Part shown: piece by piece, positions 1 through 8,650 of the stretch
How the letters are laid out: the number at the start of each line of letters is the position of its first letter
Numbering within the stretch: the first letter of the stretch is position 1
Assembly (NCBI GenBank): GCA_964436125.1
Contig: CAYTBT010000045.1
Location: 1 to 18,787 of the forward strand
Direction: 5' to 3'
Source: CAYRFF01 sp964436125
GTDB taxonomy: Bacteria > Bacteroidota > Bacteroidia > Chitinophagales > Saprospiraceae
DNA length: 18,787 nucleotides
The notes under the pieces: generated by a model
What the model was told of the DNA's origin: nothing
The model's database searches: none
What the model saw: the letters and a program-made list of their open reading frames with translations, nothing else
Translations under genes and position numbers: made by a program

Positions 1-2
1 CC

Positions 3-51
3 TATATATCAGCTTTTTATGTGGATAACTCGACTTTTTTAGTAAACCTTA
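3..51. repeat. Left arm of 49-bp inverted repeat bounding the window
   Basis: This stretch is the exact reverse complement of the last 49 bases of the window (18739-18787). It contains TGTGGATAA (20-28), which is the complement of the DnaA-box-like TTATCCACA in the other arm. At the right arm the sequence begins exactly where a duplicated gene is broken, so both arms probably mark the edge of a multicopy mobile element lying outside the window. No transposase is visible here. A contig-end artefact at a shared repeat is the alternative. Confidence 0.85.
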
Positions 52-88
52 ATTAATGGTATAATTATGATAATATAAAAAAAAGCAT

Positions 89-96
89 TACATTTG
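89..96 (+). promoter_or_regulatory. Possible -7 box upstream of the metalloprotease gene
   Basis: TACATTTG matches the Bacteroidota -7 consensus TAnnTTTG. No convincing TTG -33 element is seen about 19 bp upstream. If it is used, the transcript would have a leader of about 105 nt that includes the AC repeat at 169-188. The rest of 52-206 is AT-rich, with no gene seen. Confidence 0.25.
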
Positions 97-168
97 AATC
101 AGATAGTTCATTATTTTTCATCATTTAATTCTGTTACTATGATAAATACAAGTTTACTTCCTACGATT

Positions 169-188
169 ACACACACACACACACACAC
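169..188 (+). repeat. (AC)10 dinucleotide repeat in the 5' leader
   Basis: There are ten uninterrupted AC units, 21 bp ahead of the start codon of the metalloprotease gene. Perfect dinucleotide runs of this length are uncommon in bacterial genomes. They can change length by slipped-strand mispairing, which here would change leader length or spacing rather than reading frame. Confidence 0.95.
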
Positions 189-197
189 ATTAAACGT

Positions 198-204
198 AAG
201 AGGA
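198..204 (+). promoter_or_regulatory. Shine-Dalgarno-like site of the metalloprotease gene
   Basis: AAGAGGA lies 5 nt before ATG 210 but only 2 nt before the in-frame GTG at 207, so it favours 210 as the start. Purine-rich sites of this quality are not obvious before the other genes of the window. Confidence 0.5.
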
Positions 205-209
205 TTGTG

Positions 210-3200
210 ATGAAATACGCAATTTTCTTGATGTGTTTATTCTGCTTTGGTAATGTACAATCTCAAGATAACCCATTTTTAAGAGGAGAATGCAGTATCA
301 TAGGACCTCAAAAGGTAACAGATTATCAAATTAGTCATCCTGTTGGGGAATATTATGTAAAAGTGAGGTTTACGATTATTTGTAAGACAGATGGTTCTCA
401 TAAGTTTCCGGAAAGTAGGATTCAAGACCTTAAAAATGCACTAGACAATACCTTTAATCCGCATAATATTAATTTTATATATGATTGTGAGACACATTAC
501 ATTCAGAATAATGAAATATATAATATAAATCCATATTTCACTACCGATATATGGAATGAAATTAATCACAGTAAAGTCCCGATTGATTCTACTGTCATTA
601 ATATATACTTAAGAAAGAATAAACTGGGTGGAACGGGTACACTTGCCACATCAGGAGGAGTAGGGAATAATTATTTTTATATAACTACTGATCTTCAAAT
701 TGATCAATATGAAAATGATTATCCATGGATATCCATGATACAACATGAAATGGGTCATTGTCTTGGTTTGTACCATACAGCTTATGGTTCCGGAAAAAAT
801 AAAAATGTGTATTACGATTATAAAGAAGATACTAATGGAGATTCCTTAATCAATACTGAGGATGCGAAGCATTTTTATTTATTTGAGTATTATTGGGTGG
901 ATGAGGATGGAAATAGACATTTATATCCAACCCCTTCAGCTGAGAGCGTTAATGGGATGAATGGTAGTATAACAGGTGATTATGTCCCAGATACCAAAGC
1001 ATCAAATCATTGCCTTGAGCTTAATGTGATAAATCTTGATATTTTAAATACATGGCCTGATTATTATGATTTAAAATTCTGGCCAAATAGATTGCTACTA
1101 GATTCTTCTTCCATGCCTACATGGGATGTAGATAATTCTTTTTATTGTGGGGAAAAGCATAAGGATTACTTTACATACATAGTCGGACCTCAAGGCAATC
1201 CCTACTACGTTTATCAAGATGTAAACGATCGTGACAACGATGGGAACACAACAGAAGATATCATCATAGATGATGTCTTAAGAAATTATATGAGTGAAAA
1301 TCCTAAACAAGATGCTCGGGATCATTTTACCCCTGGACAAGTGGATAGGATGCGGTCTTTACTTGAAAATAATACTTTCTTTCAAGATTATCAACTTACT
1401 GAGCAAGAAGCACTTGCATATTGCGATTGTGCACAACCCGGACAGATCGACATTAACCAGAATACGACCTACACCACGGATATGACGATCACCAAGGACA
1501 TTGTCGTACATGCCGGTGTGGTACTTACCGTACGATCAACCTTGCGTTTTGTCCCGGATGCTGCACTCTATGTAGAAAAAGGAGCAAAACTCATTCTCGA
1601 CGGAGGTACATTGACAGCTGATTGTCCTACACTCTTATGGAAAGGGATAAGAGTACAAGGAAATCCTTCATTAATCCAACCGGCTTACGGTACAATGCCA
1701 CTACCTAACCAATCCGGCATGGTTGTAACAAATGCGGGATCAACAGAAAATGCTCAAATATCCTACGCTGAGATCGGTATTTATACAGCAGATGATCGAT
1801 ATAGTGGCCTTTTTGGTGGTGTTATCTATGCTAGCAATACGAATTTTATTAATAATGATCGTGCAGTAGCCTTTATGAAATACGGTGATGTAACTATGCA
1901 ACAGATGCCAAACAAATCTTTTTTTAAAAATTGTAATTTTGTAGACAATAATGCCCCTGATAATATTGTAACTACAGGGGTAACTATTTGGAGTACCTAT
2001 GGAATTGAATTTAGTTATTGCTTATTTAAAGACCTAGACGACTATGGAATTGCGGGGATTGATTATGGGGTTTTAATACATAAAGAGTGTGTGTTTAAGG
2101 GTATATCTGAAGCGGTAGGGAGTTCTAATACTGCACCATTCCAAGGTGCTATATCAGTTGTAGGAAACTCTTCTACAACTGGCAATGTATTTTTAAATAA
2201 TAGACTATCAGTTAGTGTAGAATCAGGTGATAGACTGGGCGGTGCACAAATATTTTATAATAGTTTTACAATAAGTCCGGATTATGATAAGCTTGCTACC
2301 TTGGGCATACTTATTGAAGGTAGCACAAGTTTTGATGTGCAGAATAATTTGTTTACCGATATATTGCGCCCCTTTCAAGTAGAAAATAGTGGAGAAAATC
2401 CTGGTTTTTTTATATGTAATTCGATGACTTATAATGTCAATAATACATCATCATGGAAAACCCCCATAGGCATACAAGCGATAGGCTTGAACAGTAGTTT
2501 TAAGTTCTTGGATAATACTTTTTCCATAACAACCGGTGCATGTGCACCTGATGTACGGTTGATAGCATTAATGCCGGGGCAACAAGTTGTTGCTCCTGAA
2601 CAAGGTTCAATTTTACATCCGGCAGGAAATTGTTTTACCAAGGATGGACGGCTGGAGATTGAAACCAGAGATCACCCGGCAATCTTTAATTATTGGATTC
2701 CGACACCAAGTGAAATGAATGCTTGCTATATCCCTACCAATAATCTGGATGATGGTGGAACTAATCGCTATCATTTAGATACCACATCACATGGAGTTGA
2801 GGGTTGCTTACAATCCATAAATGGCTATACAAATAATACAAGTGGCAATATGCTCTCTGGAGCAGCAAGTTTATCCGATTCTGTCGCATATTATTGGGAA
2901 AAGGGGAATTATAATAAAGTGAAGACTGTCTTAAGAAACAAAGGAACAAGCCACAGTAAGAGAGAGCTGTATGGGGTATATATTGCCCTTGGGCAGCTGG
3001 ATTCAGCGGAAATCATCCTGAATAATATTCCGGTAATCACACTTGATGATCAATACTTTAAACAAGTGCAGGAATTAAACCTGGAAAGGCTCAATGAAAA
3101 TGCATGGCCGGTGTACTGGACATTACAGGAAAGGCAGCTTTTACATACCATCGCACGTTCTGATGTTATGAGTGCAGCTTATGCAAAAGCCTTACTAAAG

Positions 3201-3530
3201 CTTGCCGGTAATGATGTACCGATTGCAATTGAGTATAAAGGGTGTAACAAAAATAATCCGCTCTTACGAAGACAAGTAAATAGGTCAACGAAAAACTATA
3301 GTGTATTCCCTAATCCCGCGCACGATAAGATTACGGTAAGCTGGAATAATGCACAGAAAGTTGTATCAGAATGGGCAATCTATGATATCCAGGGAAGAAA
3401 GGTAAGTGAAGGGAAGTATTTAAGGAAGGGTCAATCTATTCGTACAGATTATTTGCCTTCAGGAACGTATATACTTTCAATAAGCGATGAGAATGGAGAA
3501 ACATCCACTATAAAATTTGTGATACAATGA
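210..3530 (+). CDS. Secreted M43-like metalloprotease with beta-helix region and T9SS type A tail
   Basis: A 1106-residue protein begins with a signal peptide (about 1-19, ending VQSQ). A metzincin zinc site HEMGHCLGLYH lies at 179-189, with His179, His183 and His189 as ligands and Glu180 as catalytic base. The Met-turn NYMS (359-362) and FTPGQVDRM (373-381) are typical of the M43/pappalysin family. The roughly 170 residues between zinc site and Met-turn are more than that family usually has. They contain EF-hand-like Asp-rich loops, for example DTNGDSLINTED at about 207-218. From about 420 to 850 the sequence looks like a right-handed beta-helix, followed by a helical stretch. The Por-type sorting domain starts near FPNP at 1033 and ends KFVIQ. 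The protein is predicted to cross the outer membrane by T9SS and be attached or released; its substrate is unknown. The start at 210 is chosen over GTG 207 because of the ribosome-binding-site spacing. The stop overlaps the next start. Confidence 0.85.
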   Translation: MKYAIFLMCLFCFGNVQSQDNPFLRGECSIIGPQKVTDYQISHPVGEYYVKVRFTIICKTDGSHKFPESRIQDLKNALDNTFNPHNINFIYDCETHYIQNNEIYNINPYFTTDIWNEINHSKVPIDSTVINIYLRKNKLGGTGTLATSGGVGNNYFYITTDLQIDQYENDYPWISMIQHEMGHCLGLYHTAYGSGKNKNVYYDYKEDTNGDSLINTEDAKHFYLFEYYWVDEDGNRHLYPTPSAESVNGMNGSITGDYVPDTKASNHCLELNVINLDILNTWPDYYDLKFWPNRLLLDSSSMPTWDVDNSFYCGEKHKDYFTYIVGPQGNPYYVYQDVNDRDNDGNTTEDIIIDDVLRNYMSENPKQDARDHFTPGQVDRMRSLLENNTFFQDYQLTEQEALAYCDCAQPGQIDINQNTTYTTDMTITKDIVVHAGVVLTVRSTLRFVPDAALYVEKGAKLILDGGTLTADCPTLLWKGIRVQGNPSLIQPAYGTMPLPNQSGMVVTNAGSTENAQISYAEIGIYTADDRYSGLFGGVIYASNTNFINNDRAVAFMKYGDVTMQQMPNKSFFKNCNFVDNNAPDNIVTTGVTIWSTYGIEFSYCLFKDLDDYGIAGIDYGVLIHKECVFKGISEAVGSSNTAPFQGAISVVGNSSTTGNVFLNNRLSVSVESGDRLGGAQIFYNSFTISPDYDKLATLGILIEGSTSFDVQNNLFTDILRPFQVENSGENPGFFICNSMTYNVNNTSSWKTPIGIQAIGLNSSFKFLDNTFSITTGACAPDVRLIALMPGQQVVAPEQGSILHPAGNCFTKDGRLEIETRDHPAIFNYWIPTPSEMNACYIPTNNLDDGGTNRYHLDTTSHGVEGCLQSINGYTNNTSGNMLSGAASLSDSVAYYWEKGNYNKVKTVLRNKGTSHSKRELYGVYIALGQLDSAEIILNNIPVITLDDQYFKQVQELNLERLNENAWPVYWTLQERQLLHTIARSDVMSAAYAKALLKLAGNDVPIAIEYKGCNKNNPLLRRQVNRSTKNYSVFPNPAHDKITVSWNNAQKVVSEWAIYDIQGRKVSEGKYLRKGQSIRTDYLPSGTYILSISDENGETSTIKFVIQ

Positions 3531-5092
3531 CAGAGTATATACAGCATCGCTATGCAATAATCATCGTGATCGTGATGGTTATTGCATCTTCCGGGAATGC
3601 ACAAGAATTTTATTCTCGATCTTATGATATTGATTACGGAGATGAGCTTATCTATGATCAGTTTGTACAATGTGGGATCGTAAAGGATGAAGGGATGTAT
3701 CTATATCAAAGGAAAAACACATTAGAAGGTAATCGTACTGCTGATGATGTTTATATATCTCTGATCGGGAAGGACGGTGAACTTCAATGGCAAAAAAAAT
3801 TTAATGTACATCATGGAAGGTTAGATCCGGATTATGTCTATGACGGAATAACAAGTACAGAGAACGGAATTGCATTTATTGCCAAGAATTATGATGCTGA
3901 AACTAATCGTCAATACACCTTAGTCTTTGTGGATAGTACCGGAAATAAGTTAAGGCATTACCACTATTACTCGGATAATATCTGTAATGTACGTGCAATG
4001 GACAGAGGGGAAAATGGGCTGTTTTACATCGCAGGAATAGAATATTTAGACACCTTGTATTACAAACGATGGAGCTATTTTCTTTCTATTGTCGATAGAG
4101 AGGGCAATGAAATCATTCATCGGAATTATAATCCTCGCCTTTTCTCAACGGAAGGGGGAATATACCTTGAAATCGATTGTGCTGAAAATGGAGATCTGTA
4201 TATATCCGGATTTATAGGACACTTAGTGCTAGATCAGAGGCTATGGGTGCTTAAATTAAATTCCATAGGAGAGGTACAATGGATGCATCCGGTATTTTAT
4301 AAAACAGATATTCCATATTCATATACTTGTCTTGCCTTTGATGATAAATATGATAAAATTTATCTGAGTAATTATTCACATAGCGATAATTATTGGTTTG
4401 AAAAGAAATTCCTAGCATGTGTAAATACAGCAGGCGATACTCTATGGCAATTTAAATTTAAGACTTATTACAATTCAAGAATATATGATATAAGTATTAC
4501 AGATGAAGGCGATATCCTGGTCTGCGGATACGATAGAGATATAGAAAATGGAAAAATGCATTACGGTTGGCTTGCAAAACTGGATAGATTCGGAAATATC
4601 CTATGGCAGAGGTTCATTCTCGCAACAGATAATCATGCCGATGATGAGGGTGGAGGGATGGCCTTTTATGTGGTTCAGGAATTGGATGATGGATCAATAA
4701 TGCTTGCCGGCAATATTATCGATACGGTAGGTGGTGGCTATCTGAACCAGAATGCATGGGTAGTGCACCTGGATTCTAGCGGAAATTGCTTTGCTAATGA
4801 TTGTCCTGAAATCTATGATAATAATACGACAAGCACATATCATATCATTGTCAAAGATTTTCTCGTATATCCCAATCCCGCTGATGCGTATTTTAAGATG
4901 ATATTACCACAGCGCTTTACGGGATCCATGGAGCTGCTTAATATGAATGGAATTTGCGTAAGCAGCAAATCAATCAAAGGGTATGGTGAAGAAAAAATTG
5001 ATTGTAGTGGGCTTTCAGCCGGTGTATATCTTATTGTCTTGTATAAGGAAAGTGGGGAAGTTTACGGAAGAAAACAGGTAATAATACAATAA
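3527..5092 (+). CDS. Secreted beta-propeller-like protein with T9SS type A tail
   Basis: The ATG overlaps the stop of the metalloprotease gene (ATGA), so the two are probably co-transcribed and translationally coupled. The 521-residue product has a signal peptide with hydrophobic core at about 9-21 and likely cleavage after GNAQ. The body carries repeated blade-like units of the pattern GDxLWQxxF/GxILWQRF followed by a D/E-rich 'DEGDILVCG' strand, as in the WD40-like propellers of Bacteroidota cargo proteins. Such units are visible at about 90, 245, 305 and 360. No catalytic motif is recognised. The sorting domain begins around YPNP (448-451) and includes LSAGVYLIVL before the end, KQVIIQ. 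It is probably a surface or matrix protein acting with its neighbours; its precise role is unknown. Confidence 0.8.
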   Translation: MTEYIQHRYAIIIVIVMVIASSGNAQEFYSRSYDIDYGDELIYDQFVQCGIVKDEGMYLYQRKNTLEGNRTADDVYISLIGKDGELQWQKKFNVHHGRLDPDYVYDGITSTENGIAFIAKNYDAETNRQYTLVFVDSTGNKLRHYHYYSDNICNVRAMDRGENGLFYIAGIEYLDTLYYKRWSYFLSIVDREGNEIIHRNYNPRLFSTEGGIYLEIDCAENGDLYISGFIGHLVLDQRLWVLKLNSIGEVQWMHPVFYKTDIPYSYTCLAFDDKYDKIYLSNYSHSDNYWFEKKFLACVNTAGDTLWQFKFKTYYNSRIYDISITDEGDILVCGYDRDIENGKMHYGWLAKLDRFGNILWQRFILATDNHADDEGGGMAFYVVQELDDGSIMLAGNIIDTVGGGYLNQNAWVVHLDSSGNCFANDCPEIYDNNTTSTYHIIVKDFLVYPNPADAYFKMILPQRFTGSMELLNMNGICVSSKSIKGYGEEKIDCSGLSAGVYLIVLYKESGEVYGRKQVIIQ

Positions 5093-5160
5093 ATGAAAGA
5101 AATGTGTGATAACGAGAATTAAAGATAAAACACTCTCGGTGGAATAAAAGATTAAATCCC

Positions 5161-7278
5161 ATGAAATATAAGAGAATAATAAGATTATTAAGCTGTTTAC
5201 TCTTGACATTATTCACTACTTTTGGCTTAGAAGGACAGAACCGCTATGTGAGTGATACGGGATCGGATGTAGGAAATGATTGCAGCATAGCCGGATTACC
5301 ATGCGGGACAATAAACCATGCGATAGACATGGCACAGGCTGGGGATACCATTTTTATCGGAGCCGGCATATATACGGAATCCGTGTATATCAATAAAGAG
5401 CTGCATCTTGTAGGAGAAGGACCGGAGTCCACAATAGTGCAGGCACATTCTATTGCAGATAGTGCTCGAGATAGGGTTATATATGTGGATAAGTACTATG
5501 AAGATTCCTTGTCTGTCTCTATTGAGGGATTGACAGTACGGAATGGAAGAGCTACCGGATATTTCCCGGATAATCGTGGTGGGGGCATCTATAATAAAGT
5601 TGATTTATTTTTAAAGAATGTAAAGATTGTAAATAACTATGCCGATGCTTATGGTGGCGGGCTCTGTGATGTAGGGAGTACAAGACTTGTCGATGTGCAA
5701 TTTATCAATAATAAAGCCGGTATATTAGGTGGTGGGATGTTTGGGGATTACTGGGCAAAAACATTCAGAAATTGTCAATTCATCAATAATTCTTGTGGCT
5801 CCCATGGTGGGGGGCTCTTTCTCTATAATATTGATAGTGTACAGATGGAGTCAACGACATTTAGAGAGAATCAATCAAAAGAGAATGGAGGTGGGGCCTA
5901 TTTCAAGAGATCAAAGGTAAATGCCCGTGATATAAATTTTTATAGCAATCATGCATTTTCCCGAGGAGGGGGGATTTTTTATGAAGGCCCCTATCTGAAT
6001 ATTCAAGGATCGATCTTTAAGAATAATAGAGCAGATTTTGACTTTGTCGCAGGTGGAGGATTGTTTTTTGCTGGAGATGTTTTATTCATGGATACATTCC
6101 TTATTCAGGGTAATATTGCATCATCAGGCTATGGAGGGGGAGTTGTAATTAAGACAAGAAAAAACACTGTATTAACGCATGGAAAAGTTCTTGAAAATGA
6201 AAGTAAATTCGCAGGTGGAGGCCTACATTATGGAGCCCTTATTGGAGAGGCTAACCTTCGGATTAATGATGTGATTTTTAAAAATAATCATACGTCCCTT
6301 GAGGGTGGAGGGTTATGGTTAAGTTCAATGTACCCGAGTGCTTCTATGTTAATAACAAATTCTATTATCAGTTATAATACAGCTGGATCTGGGGGTGGGA
6401 TATGTCTTCCTCCCAGGAATGACGATACTCTAATCGTTATAAATACTCTATTTGAAGGTAATGAAGGAGTTGAGGGAGGAGCGATTCATTCAGACTTTGT
6501 AAGTAGACATGTACTTATAAATAATACATTTGTTAATAATAAAGCTATTCTTGGAGGACAAAATTCAAAAAGAAAAGGTGGAGCATTGTTTTTTGAAAAT
6601 CCGATAAATCCAGAAATAATAAATTGTATTTTTTATGGCAACACTTCGGAGGAGATGGGAAATGATATATATTGTAAATATATTGGAACGAGGCATGAGG
6701 GAAATCTTTATATCTCCTACAGTAATATCTCCACCGATCCTGAAGATATATATACCGAGGATGGGACAATTACGATAGGGGAAGGAGTGGTAAATTATGA
6801 TCCTCATTTTCGCTCAGCGGATGATTTTTCACTTGCGGATGATTCTCCATTAATTAATGCCGGTGATCCGGACACTGATCTATCTATTTTTCCCGTAGAT
6901 AAAAACGGGATAGCAATTGATATTGTTGGAAATCCGAGAATAATCAATGATACCATAGATATGGGAGCCTATGAAAATCAAGCAGCGGGACGATTACTTA
7001 CTGAGCTTATAAAAAGCCCTAGACAAGCGGAGAAACTCGTCTGTGTTCCCAATCCGGCCGTCAATTATACGTTCATAAAGCTACCTTCATGGACGCTACA
7101 GCGGGATATTCAAGTTGCTGTAATTAATGCTGCAGGAGAAAAAGTTCTCTCAAGATCTGTTAAGGTGTCCGATAAGTACCTACGCATCAGGACTACAGAA
7201 TTACAGACCGGCATGTACTATCTGAAAGTTCATAATCAGAGCAAGACGGCAAGTGGGAAGTTTTTAGTTATGCGGTAG
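5161..7278 (+). CDS. Secreted parallel beta-helix protein with T9SS type A tail
   Basis: A 705-residue protein starts with a signal peptide (1 to about 26, ending LEGQ). Next comes the opening strand set typical of pectate-lyase-like helices (GDTIFIGAGIYTESVYIN, about 60-80). From about 140 to 485 there are about thirteen GGG[ILAMV] or GGA[IL] motifs alternating with F-x-x-N motifs (FINN, FKNN). This is the pattern of the polymorphic-membrane-protein-like beta-helix repeat. The C-terminal sorting domain begins near VPNP (629-632) and contains LQTGMYYLKV. No catalytic residues are recognised, so adhesion is as likely as polysaccharide binding. The gene lies 68 bp after the propeller gene on the same strand, with no clear terminator between, so a three-gene operon is plausible. 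No Shine-Dalgarno site is seen. Confidence 0.82.
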   Translation: MKYKRIIRLLSCLLLTLFTTFGLEGQNRYVSDTGSDVGNDCSIAGLPCGTINHAIDMAQAGDTIFIGAGIYTESVYINKELHLVGEGPESTIVQAHSIADSARDRVIYVDKYYEDSLSVSIEGLTVRNGRATGYFPDNRGGGIYNKVDLFLKNVKIVNNYADAYGGGLCDVGSTRLVDVQFINNKAGILGGGMFGDYWAKTFRNCQFINNSCGSHGGGLFLYNIDSVQMESTTFRENQSKENGGGAYFKRSKVNARDINFYSNHAFSRGGGIFYEGPYLNIQGSIFKNNRADFDFVAGGGLFFAGDVLFMDTFLIQGNIASSGYGGGVVIKTRKNTVLTHGKVLENESKFAGGGLHYGALIGEANLRINDVIFKNNHTSLEGGGLWLSSMYPSASMLITNSIISYNTAGSGGGICLPPRNDDTLIVINTLFEGNEGVEGGAIHSDFVSRHVLINNTFVNNKAILGGQNSKRKGGALFFENPINPEIINCIFYGNTSEEMGNDIYCKYIGTRHEGNLYISYSNISTDPEDIYTEDGTITIGEGVVNYDPHFRSADDFSLADDSPLINAGDPDTDLSIFPVDKNGIAIDIVGNPRIINDTIDMGAYENQAAGRLLTELIKSPRQAEKLVCVPNPAVNYTFIKLPSWTLQRDIQVAVINAAGEKVLSRSVKVSDKYLRIRTTELQTGMYYLKVHNQSKTASGKFLVMR

Positions 7279-7383
7279 CTGATTCTATTCAGGTGGTGCA
7301 GGCAATTGGCTGAACTCGGGAAACAGCGATAGCTGTGGTCTTTGAGCCTTATCGAAGGCTTAGCCATTAGCTGTTGGCCATTA

Positions 7384-7660
7384 GCTGGGTTGGGAAAATG
7401 GTTTTAGTGTTTCAATTTTGATGAAGAAGATAGCTGTATTCCAATGAGCAATGAACAATGAGCAATGAACAATGAGCAATGAACAATGAGCAATGAGCGA
7501 TGAATAATGAACAATGAACAATGAGCCGATCACCCGTTACCGATTACCCGACTCACGACTTATGACTGCGGCGAAGCCATTAGCCATTGGCTGGGTTGGG
7601 AAAATGGTTTTAGTGTTTCAATTTTGATGAAGAAGATAGCTGTATTCCAATGAGCAATGA
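7384..7660 (+). repeat. Direct repeat, two copies 206 bp apart
   Basis: Positions 7384-7454 and 7590-7660 are identical over 71 bp, beginning GCTGGGTTGGG and ending CCAATGAGCAATGA. Both copies run into AATGARC heptamers and then into GAACAATGAGCCGATCACCC. The second copy has far fewer heptamers than the first, so the array inside the unit has changed since duplication. Confidence 0.9.
7443..7526 (+). repeat. Heptamer array AATGARC, 12 units
   Basis: There are twelve consecutive 7-mers, mostly alternating AATGAGC and AATGAAC, with one GATGAAT. All differences between units are transitions. The reverse complement reads GCTCATT/GTTCATT. The array resembles the short heptanucleotide repeats known from other bacteria, such as the STRR sequences of cyanobacteria. 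Confidence 0.95.
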
Positions 7661-7746
7661 AAATTGAACAATGAGCCGATCACCCGTTACCGATCACCCG
7701 TTACCGATTACCTGTCATAATCCATAAGCCATAATTCATAACTCAT

Positions 7747-7864
7747 CTCAGTCTTAGCCTCAGCCTTAGCCTTAGCCTTTATCACGCCTTCGGCGGACTA
7801 GGTCGAGCTATCTCCCTCAGCAAGCTGAGCTCCTAGTCTCGCCTTGAGACCTCAGTCTTAGCCT
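7747..7864. repeat. Hexamer arrays (TTAGCC) flanking an inverted repeat
   Basis: The 14-mer CTCAGTCTTAGCCT occurs at 7747-7760 and again at 7851-7864, each followed by YTAGCC/TCAGCC hexamers. Between them lies an imperfect inverted repeat: GACTAGG (7796-7802) pairs with CCTAGTC (7832-7838), with AGCT/AGCT pairs inside, and CTCAG-CAAG-CTGAG (7816-7829) forms an inner hairpin. A further CGCC-TTC-GGCG hairpin sits at 7785-7795. This REP-like fold could act as a terminator for either convergent neighbour, but no U-tract follows it. Confidence 0.7.
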
Positions 7865-8388
7865 TAGCCTCCTATAATCTTCACCCCATCGGCGATGAAA
7901 ACAAGCTCTTCTTTAGGTTCTGTGATTGCTTCTATTTCTTCCTTACTCTTGCCTGCATCAGATGCATAATGTCTTAAGTCGGCAACGGAAGTGACTTGTC
8001 GATATGCCGTTCCTTCAATGAGAACTGTGCTGCCACTGATATCTTTAGGGACAAAGAAACCGTAATCTCTGAAACGCACCATAATCGGTTCTGCAAGTTC
8101 ACCATCAGAAGTGTTGATGGTCATCCAGCATCCTTTACGTTGACAAGATTCAAGAACGACGGCTTTAGTCTTAAAGTCGGCACTGTCTTTTTGTTCCATT
8201 ATCTGAGAAACCTTCAGTAGTGGAGTGATTTCGGTATCGGAAATGGGAGATCCGAATTGCGTCTGCTCTGCGGTCGCAGCTTCTACTTCAGATACGGCTT
8301 CCTCCACTGCAGATTCATTCTGCGCATTTGCGCAAAGCGGTAAAATAAATAAGCTGAAAATAATCCCGATTAAATAAGTCTTTTTCAT
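7864..8388 (-). CDS. Secreted DUF4920 protein
   Basis: A 174-residue protein has a signal peptide (1-22, ending CANA) and a short Glu/Ala-rich linker (about 24-43). A compact domain follows in which CQRKGCWM (Cys82, Cys87) and the following MVRFRDYGFFVPKD stretch identify the DUF4920 family. The two cysteines are typical of the family and might bind a metal or form a disulfide; no activity is established. It is predicted to be periplasmic. The gene is monocistronic as far as visible, divergent from the MORN-caspase gene. Its stop codon lies inside a TTAGCC hexamer array, so its last codons run into repeat DNA. Confidence 0.85.
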   Translation of the reverse strand: MKKTYLIGIIFSLFILPLCANAQNESAVEEAVSEVEAATAEQTQFGSPISDTEITPLLKVSQIMEQKDSADFKTKAVVLESCQRKGCWMTINTSDGELAEPIMVRFRDYGFFVPKDISGSTVLIEGTAYRQVTSVADLRHYASDAGKSKEEIEAITEPKEELVFIADGVKIIGG

Positions 8389-8413
8389 AATTCATTACGT
8401 TTAAATGTGCATA

Positions 8414-8421
8414 CAAAGATA
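8414..8421 (-). promoter_or_regulatory. -7 box of the DUF4920 gene
   Basis: Read on the minus strand this is TATCTTTG, a full match to the Bacteroidota TAnnTTTG element, 25 bp upstream of the ATG. The -33 TTG is not clear. The rest of the 262-bp divergent gap (8389-8650) contains a near-palindrome at 8444-8464 (ATAGTgTCGA-GTA-TCGACTAT) and the perfect 12-bp palindrome GCAATGCATTGC at 8569-8580. Either could be an operator. Confidence 0.5.
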
Positions 8422-8650
8422 TAAAATTTTCAGAATCTCACATATAGTGTCGAGTATCGACTATTTGCTTGAGATAAATCTGTGAATTTTTCTTGAATTT
8501 ATGAGAAAAAATGAGCTTTCATACAATTATTTATATAGGATGACGGTTTAATATGTAAGTAAACAATTGCAATGCATTGCCATTCTTATTTCTGAATGAA
8601 ACTAAGTATAATATGAAGTCTTTTATCTACACGGCACAAAAATTTTTCAC

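Larger units (their letters stand above)
7279..7863. other. 585-bp repeat-filled gap between convergent genes
   Basis: No gene is supported here. The gap starts with two small hairpins (ACAGC-GATA-GCTGT at 7323-7336 and AGCCTT-ATCG-AAGGCT at 7345-7360) that could help end transcription of the beta-helix gene. It then holds a duplicated block, a heptamer array, GATTACC/GATCACC/CGTTACC word repeats at about 7527-7553 and 7677-7711, and TTAGCC/TCAGCC hexamers flanking an inverted repeat. It is almost entirely repeats of different word families. Confidence 0.8.
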
